Shown here: positions 1 through 9,189 of the stretch, one piece after another
Numbering within the stretch: the stretch's first letter is position 1
Layout: the number at the start of each line of letters is the position of its first letter
Assembly: GCF_015706575.1 (NCBI RefSeq)
Contig: NW_024037072.1
Location: 16,741,162-16,805,161, forward strand
From: Patiria miniata
Taxonomy: Eukaryota > Echinodermata > Asteroidea > Valvatida > Asterinidae
DNA: 64,000 nt
Direction: 5' to 3'
The notes under the pieces: generated by a model
Seen by the model: the letters and a program-made list of their open reading frames with translations, nothing else
Told to the model about the DNA's origin: nothing
The model's database searches: none
Position numbers and translations under genes: made by a program

Positions 1-30
1 TTGGTTCGGATGCGTCGGTTATACACTAAC

Positions 31-408
31 TCAGCTTGGGATTTCCCACACTCTAGTGGACTGCTTCGATAGATTTGGAGTGCCTTGTAGATAGATATCT
101 TGGCCACTGCATGCTGTCTTCCGAATCATGTTCTTGATGATTTTCACAGCAGACTCTGCAAGTCCATTGGACTGAGGGTATTGTGGACTGGATGTAGAAT
201 GAACGAAATCCCAATCTGCCGCAAAGTGTTTGAATTCGGCACTTCCGAACTGTGGCCCGTTGTCAGTGAATACTTCACAGGGAGTTCCTTGTCGAGAGAA
301 CATTGACTTCATATTCTTTATGACAGTGCTACTGGTTGTTGTACTCAGTGTGCAGACTTCGATGAACTGTGATAAATAGTCCACGATGACAATGTAGTTT
401 TTTCCCAT
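31..408 (-). pseudogene. Ty3/gypsy integrase core fragment
   Basis: A 125-residue open stretch holds the retroviral-type integrase catalytic triad. D10 is in VDYLSQF, D49 in FTDNGPQF, and E85 in SNGLAESAVKI, with 35 residues between the second D and the E (DD35E). Integrases of this class insert retroelement cDNA into the genome. The N-terminal zinc-binding part is upstream in another frame (about 409-600), which shows a frameshift. The C-terminal part after residue 110 departs from the family pattern near the window edge. It belongs to the element at 1-6929. Confidence 0.88.
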
Positions 409-1028
409 TCACTGTGAAGAGATCTGCACCGACTTTTCCCATGCACGATTGGGAACTGGACGAAGCTGGAGTTTTTTCCGCCGTCTGTTTTTTTTCTGAT
501 CTGTCCATATTGATCACATCTTGGTTTATGATAATTCACTGCGCAAATTCCAGTAGTCATATATGCTAGCTGGGCATTGGCTTTTGATATCTGGCCAACC
601 TTCATGTGTTACTCCTCTCAAGGTATGTAGAATTTCATCTCGTTGTGTTTCTCGTACAATTTCTTCTTTCTTGTTGGATGAAACTGGCATGGATTTCAGC
701 ACTGTGTCGACATATGCATGGATGTCCTCATCTCTATGGCTGTTTTTCTCTTCAGTAGGGTCTGCAGCCCTAGACAGTGTGTCTGCAGTGTACATGAAGT
801 CATGAACTTACCTGGAGTTAAGGACACCTTCAAGTCATATCGCTGGACTCTGATTAGTAGTCGCTGTACTCTCAATGGACAGTCGCACAGTGGTTTAGTG
901 AACAGTGGAATGAGTGGTTTATGGTCTGTTTCCACTTCCACCTGTTGCCCGTAGATGTGCTGGTGAAATCTTTCACATGAATACGTTATTGCCAACAGTT
1001 CTTTTTTAATCTGGGCATACCGTGTTTC
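409..1028 (-). pseudogene. Ty3/gypsy RNase H end, connection and integrase N-terminus
   Basis: On the minus strand from 1028 downward the sequence reads RNase H-like (KKELLAITYSCERFHQH, then TDHKPLIPLF), followed by the typical connection motif TADTLSRA and a partial integrase zinc-binding region. RNase H removes the RNA strand during reverse transcription. The segment changes frame at least twice between 345 and 1028, so it is not translatable. Its upstream half continues at 3557-3680 on the far side of the nested insertion. Both sides share GAAACACG, which encodes the ETR of an AETRYAQI-like motif. Confidence 0.8.
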
Positions 1029-1039
1029 CATGGGCGGAA

Positions 1040-1110
1040 ATCCCGGGGGGGGGGGGGGGGGGGACAGGGGGGACACGTCCCCCCCCCCCCCATGAATTTG
1101 GTAAGGGGGG
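1040..1110. repeat. Facing poly-G / poly-C tracts
   Basis: A long G run (about 1045-1062) is followed by GGACAGGGGGGACACGTCC and a long C run (about 1079-1091). The tracts can fold back on each other as a G:C hairpin. The same G-run/C-run architecture occurs at the ends of other hAT-like elements here (2486-2560, 2690, 3350-3440, 5760-5795, 34490-34530). Confidence 0.7.
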
Positions 1111-2460
1111 ACACAATGTCGAATGTCCCCTCCATGTTTTCATGTGTAGGTATGGGTGGGTGACCAACCATGGCAGAGTCTTAGGGAAAAGCCTCTTTAT
1201 GTCGCTATAAAGTTGTGGCTGAGAACCAATTTGGTTTTCTTGTCGGTTCGACCACGGCTCTTTTACGCCTAGCCTACCCACGTACATGTACTGTACGTGC
1301 GTGTTGGTTCATGCGGTATACGTTATACACAATGTTGCCTGCGTACGTCATATAATTTGCTACTCCTATACCAAATTCGACCCCACTCCGGCCCGCAATC
1401 GCTATGGTAGACTTGATGACAAGTCGTTAGACTATAGTGGTTTATGTCCGTCATCGATCAGCGCCAAAATCCGCATACCACCGCCGTTCATGCAACGCCA
1501 GCGCTACAACCATTCATGCAAAAGTCATGTACTAACGCGCGGCATGGTCAGTCTGTGTCTAACGACTTGACTAAGATGTTTTCAAGCGAATATTCATATA
1601 TGCAGCCACTGCAATGCATATGCATGATGTTTCCATAGCGAGGGCCAATAGTAGCCCATCTGGCTTACGAAGAAACACCATTATAAATATGGGGGTAATT
1701 ATTACACGATCATTTTCAAGTTTCCATTTTATTTGGCAGTCCTGTTTTTAAAATTACAGTAAAAAAACGTATAACATTGTAGATAATATTAGTACTTTTG
1801 CAACTGTCTTTGAATAAAAGGAGTAATATTTAAGTAATTATGGAAGTTGAAACTGTTACGAATAATTGTAAATCCCCTTCAAAAAATGAAGTGCGCGCCG
1901 ACTGTAAACGAAAGCTCCTTTTGGCCCATGTGGTTTGTTGTAGTTTAACTAATCACCCTGAAACGAACTCGTCCGCGGTTTGTGCCCATTTTTAAGGTTA
2001 GAGAACCGCAATGACAAAATGCCCAATGCACACAATGAGGTTTAGAAATATATTGTTGCATTATCAAGGGGGCCATGACCCCCCCCCCCCAAAAAAAAAA
2101 AACATTTTTTTTATTATGTGACATCGCAATAAAGGCAGGCAATGAGTACACCCCCAACTTTTCCTCAAAAAAAATTTGGTAAAAGTGGTCAGAAATTGCC
2201 TCAGATCGCACCACAGAGCATCTAGAATTGAAAAAAATTTCGGGGCCCTTAAGCGGGCCCCGAAACCCCACGCCGTAATTTTTTGGACCCACTTTTTTGG
2301 GGGACCAAACCTTTTTTGGCCCCCCCCCCTAAAAAAGTTGTGTTCTGGATCCGCCCTTGCGGCGGACGCGATTAAATTAAACCACTCATTACAGACTTGA
2401 TTTCAAGTCTCTCGCTATGGCTGCCATACCCCATGGCAATATTACAAGTGGAAAGTTGTC
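1110..2460. other. Body of insertion A, no recognised gene
   Basis: This stretch carries no reading frame with recognisable protein similarity. It contains one copy (about 2176-2275) of the repeat unit that is tandem at 2765-3310. That copy includes the palindromic core GGGGCCCTTAAGCGGGCCCC. The rest is AT-rich sequence with short homopolymers. Confidence 0.5.
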
Positions 2461-2605
2461 CGTTCAGCAGTGGCGTAGCCACCGGGGGGGGGCGTGGGGG
2501 GGGGGGCGACCGCCCCCATGAAACCTTGTCGCCCCCCTAGTCGCCCCCCCCCCCCCAACTGAGATTTTGAGTTTCTAAAAAAAATATCATTGATCTACAT
2601 GACGC

Positions 2606-3384
2606 CATGGGCGTCAATCCTGGGGGGACAGGGGACATGTCCCCCAACACCTTTTGAAGAGTGGGGGACACAATATCAAATGTCCCCCCCCCCCCCATTT
2701 TTGAACTCGTGTCTCATTCACAGGGCCCTATTATGTACAACGATGCATCTTTTGCTTAGAAAATATTGGTTAAAGTGGTCAGAAATTGCCCCAGATAGCA
2801 CCACAGAGCATTTAGAATCCAAAATTTTTCGGGGCCCCGAACCCCACGCCTATAGCTCAGAATTCTGGTAGCTGATTCAATGACTCCAACCTCGAAAACA
2901 ATGTTCACAAAATTTTCTTATGCCTTTAGCTGAGAAAACCTCGAAAATTATGTTTAAATTATTATCTTTTGTGCTAAGATAATTATTGGTTAAAGTGGTA
3001 AGAAATTGCCTCAGATCACACCACAGAGCATCGAAAATCCATTTTTTTCGGGGCCCATAAGCGGGCCCCGAACCCCACGCCAATAGCTCAGAATACCGAT
3101 AGCTGATTCAATGTCTCCAACCTCGAAAACGATGTTCAAATAATTATCTTTTGCCAAGAAAATATTAGTTAAAGCATGGAGGAAGGATTCCTTCCTCCAT
3201 GGTTAAAGCATGAGGAAAGTCGTAAGAAATTGCTTCAAGTCACACCACAGAACATCTAGAATCCAATTTTTTTCGGGGCCCTTAAGCGGGCCCCGAACCC
3301 CACGCCGTAAGGGCTTCGCGCTTGCATCAGTTATGATCAAGGTATGTCCCCCCCCCCACTTTTGAGAAGCGATTGACGCCCCTG
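2606..3384. mobile_element. hAT-like non-autonomous insertion C, nested in B
   Basis: The left end CATGGGCGTCAATC (2606-2619) and the inverted right end GATTGACGCCCCTG (3371-3384) match at 13 of 14 positions. The flanking octamers CATGACGC and CTTGACCT match at only 5 of 8 positions, as expected for an older or mutated target duplication. The ends resemble those of insertion A, so A and C are probably related families. It holds tandem units described separately. Confidence 0.65.
2765..3310. repeat. Tandem roughly 222-bp unit with GGGCCC palindrome
   Basis: Three diverged copies begin near 2768, 2990 and 3210. Each reads GTTAAAGTGGTAAGAAATTG or a close variant, then CACCACAGAGCAT, then a TTTTTCGGGGCCC palindrome and CCCCGAACCCCACGCC. 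A fourth copy stands alone at about 2176-2275. The copies differ by small indels. The middle unit region also contains a short internal duplication GGAAGGATTCCTTCC near 3180. Confidence 0.75.
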
Positions 3385-3556
3385 CTTGACCTCCCCCCCC
3401 CCAATGAAATGTTCCAGCCCCCCCCCCCCTCCCCCCACTGAAAAAATCCTGGCTACGCCACTGCCGTTCAGCCTGTGACGTTTTGTGAGGATATATAATT
3501 TCGGGGAGAAAAAAAAACCTGTCCCCCCCACGTTCAAGGAGCGATTTCCGCCCTTG

Positions 3557-4653
3557 CGTGTTTCCGCATCAGTCATTGCTCTTAAGGCATATGAAACTGG
3601 TGCCCATGCGTCATCATACTGCTGTAGTAGAACTGCACCAAGCCCATTGCGTGATGCATCGGCTGACAGCTAAATTGTTGGCTTTGTCGGGTAATAGAAC
3701 TTTAGCAATGGCTTTGTGGTCAGATCATGCTTAAGTTGTGTCCATGCTTTTTCTTGTGCATTTTGCCACGTGGAGAGGTTATTTTTGTCAAGTACAACTC
3801 TGAGTGGCGCCGATTTGGTAGACAGGTCTGGAATGAATTTACCCATGAAATTTATCATGCCCAGGAACCGTTGAACATCGGTTTTGTTTTGTGGTCTCTC
3901 CATGTTGTGAGTGGCTGAGACTTTTTTTCGGATCTGGCTGGACTCCTTGGTCGCCGATTACATCTCCTATGAATGTCAAACTGCTGACTCCAAACTCACA
4001 CATTTCACTGTTGAGTTTCAGATTGTTCTGCTTAGCAATATCGAGTACTTGCTGTAGACGTCGATCTGTTCCTCTCTGGTTGAACCCCACAAATTGATGT
4101 CATCCATCATCGTGTTCAGTCCTGGTGCTTCGGAAAAGAGGTCATGAATGATCTTGTTATACATCACTGTGGCACTTGTAATGCCCAAGGGAAGACGCAG
4201 AAATCTGTATGTGCCAAACGGTGTGATGAATGTACACAACCGAGAACTGGCATCATCCAGTTGAAATAACCCTAACCCACTCAAAGCATCTAATTTACTG
4301 AAGAATTTTCCGCCGGCAAAATGTGACATAATCTCTGCACGAGATGGCAATTTGTAGTGAGCTTTTTGATGGCTTTGTTCAGATCTCTCGGATCGAGACA
4401 TACTCTGAGCTTGCCGTTTTTCTTATCGACAATGCACAGGAAAGAACCCAATCTGTTGTGTTGGTTCTTCTTCTTTTGTGATTACTCCCAGTTGTTCCAT
4501 TCTCTTCAGCTCCTCTTTTAGCTTGTCTTGGAGTGGGAATGGTACTTTCCTGCAGGCGTGCTGTACTGGCACAACATCATTACTGATAGTTATGTGATGT
4601 TGTCCGGGCAAGCATCCCAATCCTGTAAATACATCTGGGAACTCATCTATCAC
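3557..4653 (-). pseudogene. Ty3/gypsy reverse transcriptase and start of RNase H
   Basis: Four overlapping minus-strand segments in shifting frames together cover the RT. From the N-terminal side these are YxxxxC-less VFTGLGCLPGQHHI and EELKRMEQLGVITKEE (4423-4653), FFSKLDALSGLGLFQL and FRLPLGITSA (4018-4401), a region ending FIGDVIGDQGVQPDPKK (3839-4090), and QRFLGMINFMGKFIPDLS (3670-3903). RT copies the element RNA into DNA. The active-site motif reads TMMDDI, with MMDD where most relatives have YxDD. Frame changes near 3870, 4060 and 4410 break the gene. Confidence 0.88.
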
Positions 4654-4981
4654 CGAAGGATTTTTTGTTGATAATGATATCCCGTTTGACGAGGTTCATC
4701 TTTTCACATGCCTTTAAGGCTAATATTGGCTGAAAGTTACCTGGTGTGATGAGAAATGCGATGAAGTGTGTCTCACTTTTATGTTGCACCTTCACCATGC
4801 ATTTTTCTATGATTGGAATGTCCACACCAGAGTATCCTGTGGCTTTCACTCTTGCAGTGTGCAACTTCGGTTTGGGTTTCATTTGTTTATACAGCTTTTC
4901 GGGTATTAGGTTTGCTTGTGCACCCGTGTCTAAAGCTTGTAGGTCCCTCTCGTACCTTGTGTCTCTAGGGCGATTGTCCAT
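4643..4981 (-). pseudogene. Ty3/gypsy aspartic protease fragment
   Basis: The 112-residue stretch contains ALDTGAQANLI, the retropepsin active-site loop (D18-T-G-A), followed by GYSGVDIPIIEKC in place of the usual flap region. Such proteases cut the Gag-Pol precursor. The reading frame overlaps the RT segment by a few bases and ends in sequence (NKKSFGDR) that is out of frame with the conserved continuation, so a frameshift lies near 4650. Confidence 0.85.
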
Positions 4982-5053
4982 TCATATTTGGTCTTGCCGC
5001 TCTCCATTACATCAACGAAGAATTCCTCTGTCTCTATTCGAGAATTTCACTTA

Positions 5054-5107
5054 GGCCAAAAAAAATAATAAGTCGGTCTCTGGTCAGCGCGCGCGTCGAT
5101 TTTAATC
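5054..5107. repeat. Dispersed 50-bp motif, copy 1
   Basis: GGCCAAAAAAAATAATAAG is followed by TCGGTCTCTGGTCAGCGCGC and GCGTCGATTTTAAT. Nearly the same string occurs at 27348-27398 with a single GC-step change. It lies inside the gypsy element between protease and gag coding parts, so it may mark another insertion at about 5050-5430 that I cannot delimit. Confidence 0.7.
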
Positions 5108-5430
5108 ATGTGCGTCAATCTTTGTTTTCCAAAATGTTCCGCGGTAGCTCCAACAACGCCCTCTATTGCCGCACTTCCTCAATTTCTTTTTCCCAAGGAG
5201 CACCAAGGAATGGGGAATTGCACCAAGGCAAATGATCGAGAGCACCAAGGCAAATTATGGAGAACACCAATGTACATTAGGACACCAAAAAAGCAAAATA
5301 GTACCCCACTTTGTCTGTACAATCGAAGCTTGAAGAAAACAAAAATAGCCGCGTCCCCGCGTCAATTCCGGACTTTGGTCTGACCAGACACTGAATATTT
5401 TTTATTTATTTTGTCTTACATCGTGTATTT
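5100..5430. other. Unassigned stretch inside the gypsy element
   Basis: This stretch has no recognisable gag or pol motif on the minus strand. It contains a run with repeated CACCAAGGCAAAT and GAGCACCAAGG words (5200-5290), suggesting a short degenerate tandem. It may be an insertion between the gag zinc knuckle and the protease. Confidence 0.4.
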
Positions 5431-5439
5431 TCTTTTTGT

Positions 5440-5662
5440 GCTAAGGCTTCGTATTTGGTATTTTGCAACACTGTGCAAAAACGTGGAAACAATGCTCTTT
5501 GTGCATTGTTTCCATGGGCGGGGCATGCCGCCTATTCGTGCGATCTTCTACATCGGCCACACTCTCGGTTGGCTGATGCCTGTGGTTTTTGTCGCAAATT
5601 TGCCTTACTATTTTTGGCATACATTGCATCAGACAACTGAAGTACCTGCTGGTGCCACTCCG
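5440..5662 (-). pseudogene. Ty3/gypsy gag, nucleocapsid part
   Basis: The minus strand reads EWHQQVLQLSDAMYAKN, then ECGRCRRSHE and, after a frame change, RRHAPPMETMHKEHC and CCKIPNTK. Spacing and residues resemble the paired zinc knuckles of Ty3/gypsy gag (CGxC..xH then C..C), which bind element RNA. The frame shifts between the two knuckles, so the product is broken. The upstream half of gag is beyond the MITE at 5663-5943. Confidence 0.65.
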
Positions 5663-5943
5663 CATGGGCGTCGCCAGGATTTTTTCTAGAGGGGGGCAAA
5701 AAAAATTTTTGCCAAAAAATGCTTGTATTTCTCAACACATTCTCGATTTATCAGTTTTAGAGGGGGGGCAGGGACATTTTGCCCCCCCCCCAACTCATTA
5801 AATTTACACCACTTTGTCTTCGCGCCTCTTTTTTTTTTTCTTTTCTTTTCTTTTTTTTCTTCATTTTTTTTTTTTTTTTTTTTTTTTTTGCTTTTCCAGG
5901 GGGGGCAAGTGCCCCCCCTTGCCCCCCCCTCGCGACGCCCATG
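5663..5943. mobile_element. Short hAT-like MITE in gag, poly-C/poly-T body
   Basis: The left terminus CATGGGCGTCGC (5663-5674) and the right terminus GCGACGCCCATG (5932-5943) are exact inverses. The interior holds GGGGGGGCAGGGACATTTTG, a C run and a T-rich stretch of about 60 bases. A second copy in the opposite orientation, sharing interior sequence, lies at 34362-34623. The flanking octamers here (CCACTCCG and GGTGCCAG) do not match, although GGTGCCA occurs near both sides, so the exact boundaries are uncertain. Confidence 0.7.
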
Positions 5944-6310
5944 GGTGCCAGCTCTTAGGCTTGTACTCTGGTGGCTTCTGCTGCTCGGCATACTTTGAGC
6001 ACTTTTTCCAGGTTTAGGTTATATTGCCCCTGAGGAGTCGTACCCTCAGTGCATCATCAGGAATGCCACAGATTATTCGATCCCTTATCAAGGAATCTAT
6101 AAGATCGCCAAATGTGCACGATTTACAGCGATTGCGTAATCCTGTGACATATTGGTTGATCAGTTTGCTGGCCTCGAGTGAAGAATCTGTGTCGCTCGTA
6201 TGTTCTTCTTCAGGATACAGTATTCCTCAAACTTCTGCATTACAATTCTTTAGCTTCATGTTGTCCCCTTCAGCCTCAAAATGGAAAGTATTGTAGATTC
6301 CTAGGGCTGA
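5944..6310 (-). pseudogene. Ty3/gypsy gag, capsid part
   Basis: The minus strand reads FEAEGDNMKLKNCNAE and EEYCILKKN, then RDRIICGIPDDALR and, after a frameshift near 6019, LEKVLKVCRAAEATR. These are recurrent strings of animal Ty3/gypsy capsid proteins, which assemble the virus-like particle. A stop codon follows the LLRGNIT string, so it is non-functional. The start of gag should lie between 6310 and 6720, where I see only degenerate sequence. Confidence 0.75.
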
Positions 6311-6718
6311 CTCCCCTATGATATGTTAGAGAGTTGAGGTTTGGGTCTTGTCTTCTTTGTCTGACAGTCCTGAAGCTGTGTTGTACAATAGGTAACGTTG
6401 CATTAATCTTTTCCAGTTCTCGGAAAGATTATATACCGCTCAACTCTAATGCTGGAGGTTGAGATAGGCCTCGTACATGTGCCGTATTTAATTCAGATCA
6501 CTACAATGTAGTCTAGAATCTTTGTTAGGTACTTACCCCTTCTGATAAGCTCAGAATTTCTTTACAAAAGGAGGAGCCAAAGCCCGTCCCCCAACTAAAG
6601 AAAACAGTTCCACAAAGACAATGACGGTCAATTTATACAGGGATTTCGATGCAGATTATGGCTGAATTTCATCCTCACCCAGTTGAAATATTCGGCTCAC
6701 TATTCTCGGTAGAGTAGT
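6310..6718. other. Degenerate gag leader region
   Basis: This stretch lies between the primer-binding-like site and the recognisable capsid coding. No intact frame is visible. It should be the 5' untranslated leader plus the beginning of gag of the minus-strand gypsy element. Confidence 0.4.
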
Positions 6719-6736
6719 TCTTAACTTCTGACACCA
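6719..6736 (-). promoter_or_regulatory. Primer-binding-site-like sequence
   Basis: On the minus strand TGGTGTCAGAAGTTAAG follows directly on the candidate LTR end. TGG immediately after the LTR, followed by a tRNA-complementary stretch, is the usual start of minus-strand synthesis in Ty3/gypsy elements. The priming tRNA was not identified. Confidence 0.5.
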
Positions 6737-6929
6737 TGTGTTGTTTGTTAGAAGACAGGATGGCAAGGATTTGGTAGTGACATTTGTTTATTGGTTATCT
6801 AACAAACTGGGTACATCTGTGAACATCGGCAGCCATGTTGGAGCCCTCTTATCAATAGCGGGCGCTATCACAGTGGATTGGTCATGCAGTATGTAATATC
6901 AACACAGGAACATCGCCAAATCTGGTACA
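6737..6929 (-). repeat. Candidate 5' LTR of the gypsy element
   Basis: A 193-bp stretch is bounded by TG and CA and abuts the PBS-like site. It starts TGTGTTGTTTGTTAGAAG on the plus strand. The companion LTR is outside the window, so the far boundary (GGTACA at 6924-6929) is a guess based on the TG...CA rule and length. Confidence 0.4.
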
Positions 6930-6980
6930 AAAATTTAAAATGTTGTCCACAAAAGCAGGTATTTTAGTGTTAACACTGTT

Positions 6981-7614
6981 TTAACTTAAGTTATCAGCCT
7001 CGATTCCATCTGGCCCAGTGGAAAGACTTTGTGTCACGAATTTGAATGAATCTATGAATGGAATCGGCAGTGAAATGCTAGGAGTCGAAGACCGAATTAA
7101 GATGTTTTTGAGATTTGTTTTTGACAGAGATATTAGCCTGTTGAATTTTAGGTGTATTTGAATTTGAATCTGTCCTCCCAAATTTTGATTAAAAAAATTG
7201 ACAAACTGTCGATGGAGATGATGCCCTAATAATCACTTTTAACGTTTTTACAGTCACTAACGGCTTTCAAAAATTTCTTAGGATTTTATGATGATACAAT
7301 TGATTAAGAGTGTTGTATTTTCTACAAGTAACGTTAATGACCATCCGCCTGCAGATATACGCCTGTAATCTTTTTTTTTTGGCGAGTTTGTCACAATGAC
7401 AAATGTGTCCAGATCTGGGCCTGTCACACTGCCGCGAAATCTTATACAAGAATCTATGTCTGTTTCTGGCAATAGAACAGTTGTTATTCCACCAATGAAC
7501 TTTCTTAGTGTGATAATTTTTAAGAGGCTTGGTGTTGCAATTTTGGGCAGAATCGTGAATGGCGGTTGTCAACCTGCTGCAGACATTGTCAACGGCACCC
7601 TGAGCATCATCCAT
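6981..7614 (-). pseudogene. LINE: linker and start of reverse transcriptase
   Basis: The minus strand shows the region that joins endonuclease and RT in Jockey/CR1-like LINEs. It reads HWWNNNCSIARNRHRFLYKI with RPRSG (7430-7490), then, in another frame, SLSTGPDGIEADNL (about 6985-7030), which matches the first RT block (GPDGI). These proteins nick target DNA and copy LINE RNA there. Frame changes between 7181 and 7267 and a truncation at about 6980 leave only a fragment. Confidence 0.75.
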
Positions 7615-7933
7615 TGAACTGCAAGATAAAATAGAACAATTCCTTCTGGAACCTGCCTCGTAGACATGTAGTATATGACATGTAATCTTTACGGGACCAG
7701 TCTGTTGTTGTAATCCTTGTTACTACTGCAGTAAAGATACATAAAAGAGTGTTGGCACCAAACTGTTTTTATGTGCTATGACGAAGAACTTGAACAGTGA
7801 TGAATCAGGCAAGATGACAAAGCAGTGAGGCTACTAAAAAGACAGTGAGGCTTCTAAATATTAATGAGGTGTAGTATAACAAATACAGCATGGTTTATTT
7901 CTGGAAAACAGTTACAATTACTCGTCCCTCTAT

Positions 7934-7991
7934 GTAGGTCAGCTTGACTACCCCATCGGCCTTGCGTCGGGAGGTAGTCAAGCTGACCTAC
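7934..7991. repeat. Perfect 19-bp inverted repeat hairpin
   Basis: GTAGGTCAGCTTGACTACC (7934-7952) is followed, 20 bases later, by its exact reverse complement (7973-7991). The loop is CCATCGGCCTTGCGTCGGGA. It lies at the broken edge of the LINE fragments. It could be a replication-slippage or fold-back scar, or a small-RNA hairpin. No mature small RNA can be inferred from sequence alone. Confidence 0.9.
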
Positions 7992-8043
7992 ACTTCAGGA
8001 CCAGTAATTCCCACTAATCCCCTCAAACTATGCTGTATTTTTA

Positions 8044-8184
8044 TAACACCAAACTGGCTTATAAACAATGATATAACTCGCCGTTGTAATGAGGATGATA
8101 TACTCCATGGATGGTCATCATGGTTTTACCGTTGCAGAGAATCTGAACGCCACATATTCTCATGCTCTCAATCAACATATAATT
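8044..8184 (-). pseudogene. LINE endonuclease fragment (weak)
   Basis: In one minus-strand frame the segment reads CNGKTMMTIHGVYHPHYNGE. This resembles the central beta-strand region (xxxIxGVYxPP) of LINE apurinic-type endonucleases. It lies upstream of the linker/RT fragment at 6981-7614 in the same orientation, so both may be remains of one LINE. It is too short for a firm family call. Confidence 0.4.
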
Positions 8185-8619
8185 AAAAGTAATCCCCGGC
8201 ATATGTTTGCACAAAAAATCTGACGGCCACCCATGAGCGACCGGAGGATATATCTTCGTGGTCCATGCCAGATTTTATAGATTAATAACATAAATCTCAT
8301 TTACAGTGAACCTGTGCTCCGAAAGGAAAATTACATCACAGTTGTCATTGTCAATAAAGCTGCTGACGGAATGCAGACCACGTTTGAGTTTTATTTAATA
8401 AAAATTAATTAATAAACTTTGTTTTAAAATCCATAACAAGTTTGTTAGAAAAGGAACACAAATAATTTGTCAATATACTGTCACAGAGTTCAAAATCATT
8501 GTTACTTTGCTGTGTGACGGACCCTCTGGTTGCTCTTCTTCGGGTATTCATGGTTAGGCGCACCAGACTCACGGTTGGGTGCACCAGAGTCAGAGTCAAG
8601 ACGACGCCGAGGATGAGGA

Positions 8620-8873
8620 ACGAAGTAACAAACACGCCAAACTTGGCTGGCCATAATTCCAGAGACATCATCTTTGCTTTGTCTTCAGTATTGTCGACCA
8701 CAACGCAGAAGGCTGCGGTTGAGTTCGGCTTGTTTCTGTTCTTCAACGAGAAAATGTCCGAGATGACGCTCTTAAACCCGAATTCCTTTACTTGCTCGCA
8801 AATGTCCTTTTCGCTTGTGGATGGTGTCGCCCCCCCCATGAAAATGCGATGCAACGGCGGTGGTTTCACCTAA
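8620..8873 (-). pseudogene. LINE ORF1-like RNA-binding domain fragment
   Basis: A 154-residue open stretch starts at 8869. Only its first 80 residues look conserved: IFMGGATPSTSEKDI, then STAAFCVVVDNTEDK and LWPAKFGVFV. This pattern (I-L-GG...T...I, FxVxV, WPxGVxVR) is that of CR1/Crack-type LINE ORF1 proteins with an RRM-like fold. The rest, including a hydrophobic segment around residues 83-97, is probably unrelated read-through. A dispersed repeat begins at 8869 and cuts off the N-terminus. Confidence 0.55.
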
Positions 8874-9000
8874 AACAAACTCGTATTCTCATGAAACCTT
8901 AACAATTAAAAAAACCCATAGTGAGTTTGTGATTACGTCATTATGGGTCACGTGACGTCATCTTAAATGTGCAAACTTTAAGACCTTATGGGTCATTCCA
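8869..9000 (+). repeat. TGACGTCA-type dispersed repeat, copy 1
   Basis: CCTAAAACAAACTCGTATTC, CCCATAGTGAGTTTGTG and GATTACGTCATTATGGGTCA are shared, in the same order and orientation, with 17768-17905. The unit includes GGTCACGTGACGTCAT, combining an E-box-like CACGTG with a CRE-like TGACGTCA. Confidence 0.85.
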
Positions 9001-9189
9001 TGTCAGACCAACGCACTTTTTTACCTTAGGTCTTCCGATTTTGATAACAATTGCTTGTTGGTCCTGCTGTGTAATGAATGCACACCAATTTTTACCCCGA
9101 TCGACCTACCATGTTGTCAGGGAAAAAACCACAAACAAATGACATTTTAGATAAAAAATACCACCCTTTTGGTACAAATATGTTATAAC

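Larger units (their letters stand above)
2468..3463. mobile_element. hAT-like non-autonomous insertion B, nested in A
   Basis: The ends are CAGTGGCGTAGCCA (2468-2481) and its exact inverse TGGCTACGCCACTG (3450-3463). A perfect 8-bp target duplication CCGTTCAG occupies 2460-2467 and 3464-3471. CAGTGGCGTAGCCA is a terminus commonly seen in animal hAT-family MITEs. The element is 996 bp long and contains insertion C. It carries poly-G and poly-C blocks next to both ends and no coding capacity. Confidence 0.9.
1029..3556. mobile_element. hAT-like non-autonomous insertion A (outermost of three)
   Basis: The left end CATGGGCGGAAATC (1029-1042) and the inverted right end GATTTCCGCCCTTG (3543-3556) match at 13 of 14 positions. 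The identical 8-bp sequence CGTGTTTC flanks both sides (1021-1028 and 3557-3564). Eight-bp target duplications with short TIRs starting CA are the hallmark of hAT elements. The insertion splits the RNase H coding region of the gypsy element exactly at this duplication. No transposase is seen inside, so it is non-autonomous. Homopolymer G and C tracts lie just inside the left end. Two further elements are nested within it. Confidence 0.82.
1..6929 (-). mobile_element. Ty3/gypsy LTR retrotransposon, broken, runs off the left edge
   Basis: Reading the minus strand from 6929 down to 1 gives, in order, a candidate LTR, a tRNA-primed PBS-like site, gag with a zinc-knuckle-like segment, an aspartic protease (DTGA), reverse transcriptase, RNase H and integrase. 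This protease-RT-RNaseH-integrase order is that of Ty3/gypsy elements. The coding region is split by stops and frameshifts and by inserted repeats at 1029-3556 and 5663-5943, so this copy is dead. The 3' LTR would lie left of position 1. The element probably spans about 4.1 kb of its own sequence within the window once insertions are discounted. Confidence 0.9.

Noticed and set aside
5757..5991. Lysine/phenylalanine-rich frames
   Set aside because: They come from the poly-T and A-rich body of the MITE at 5663-5943, with the same false frames at its second copy (34362-34623).
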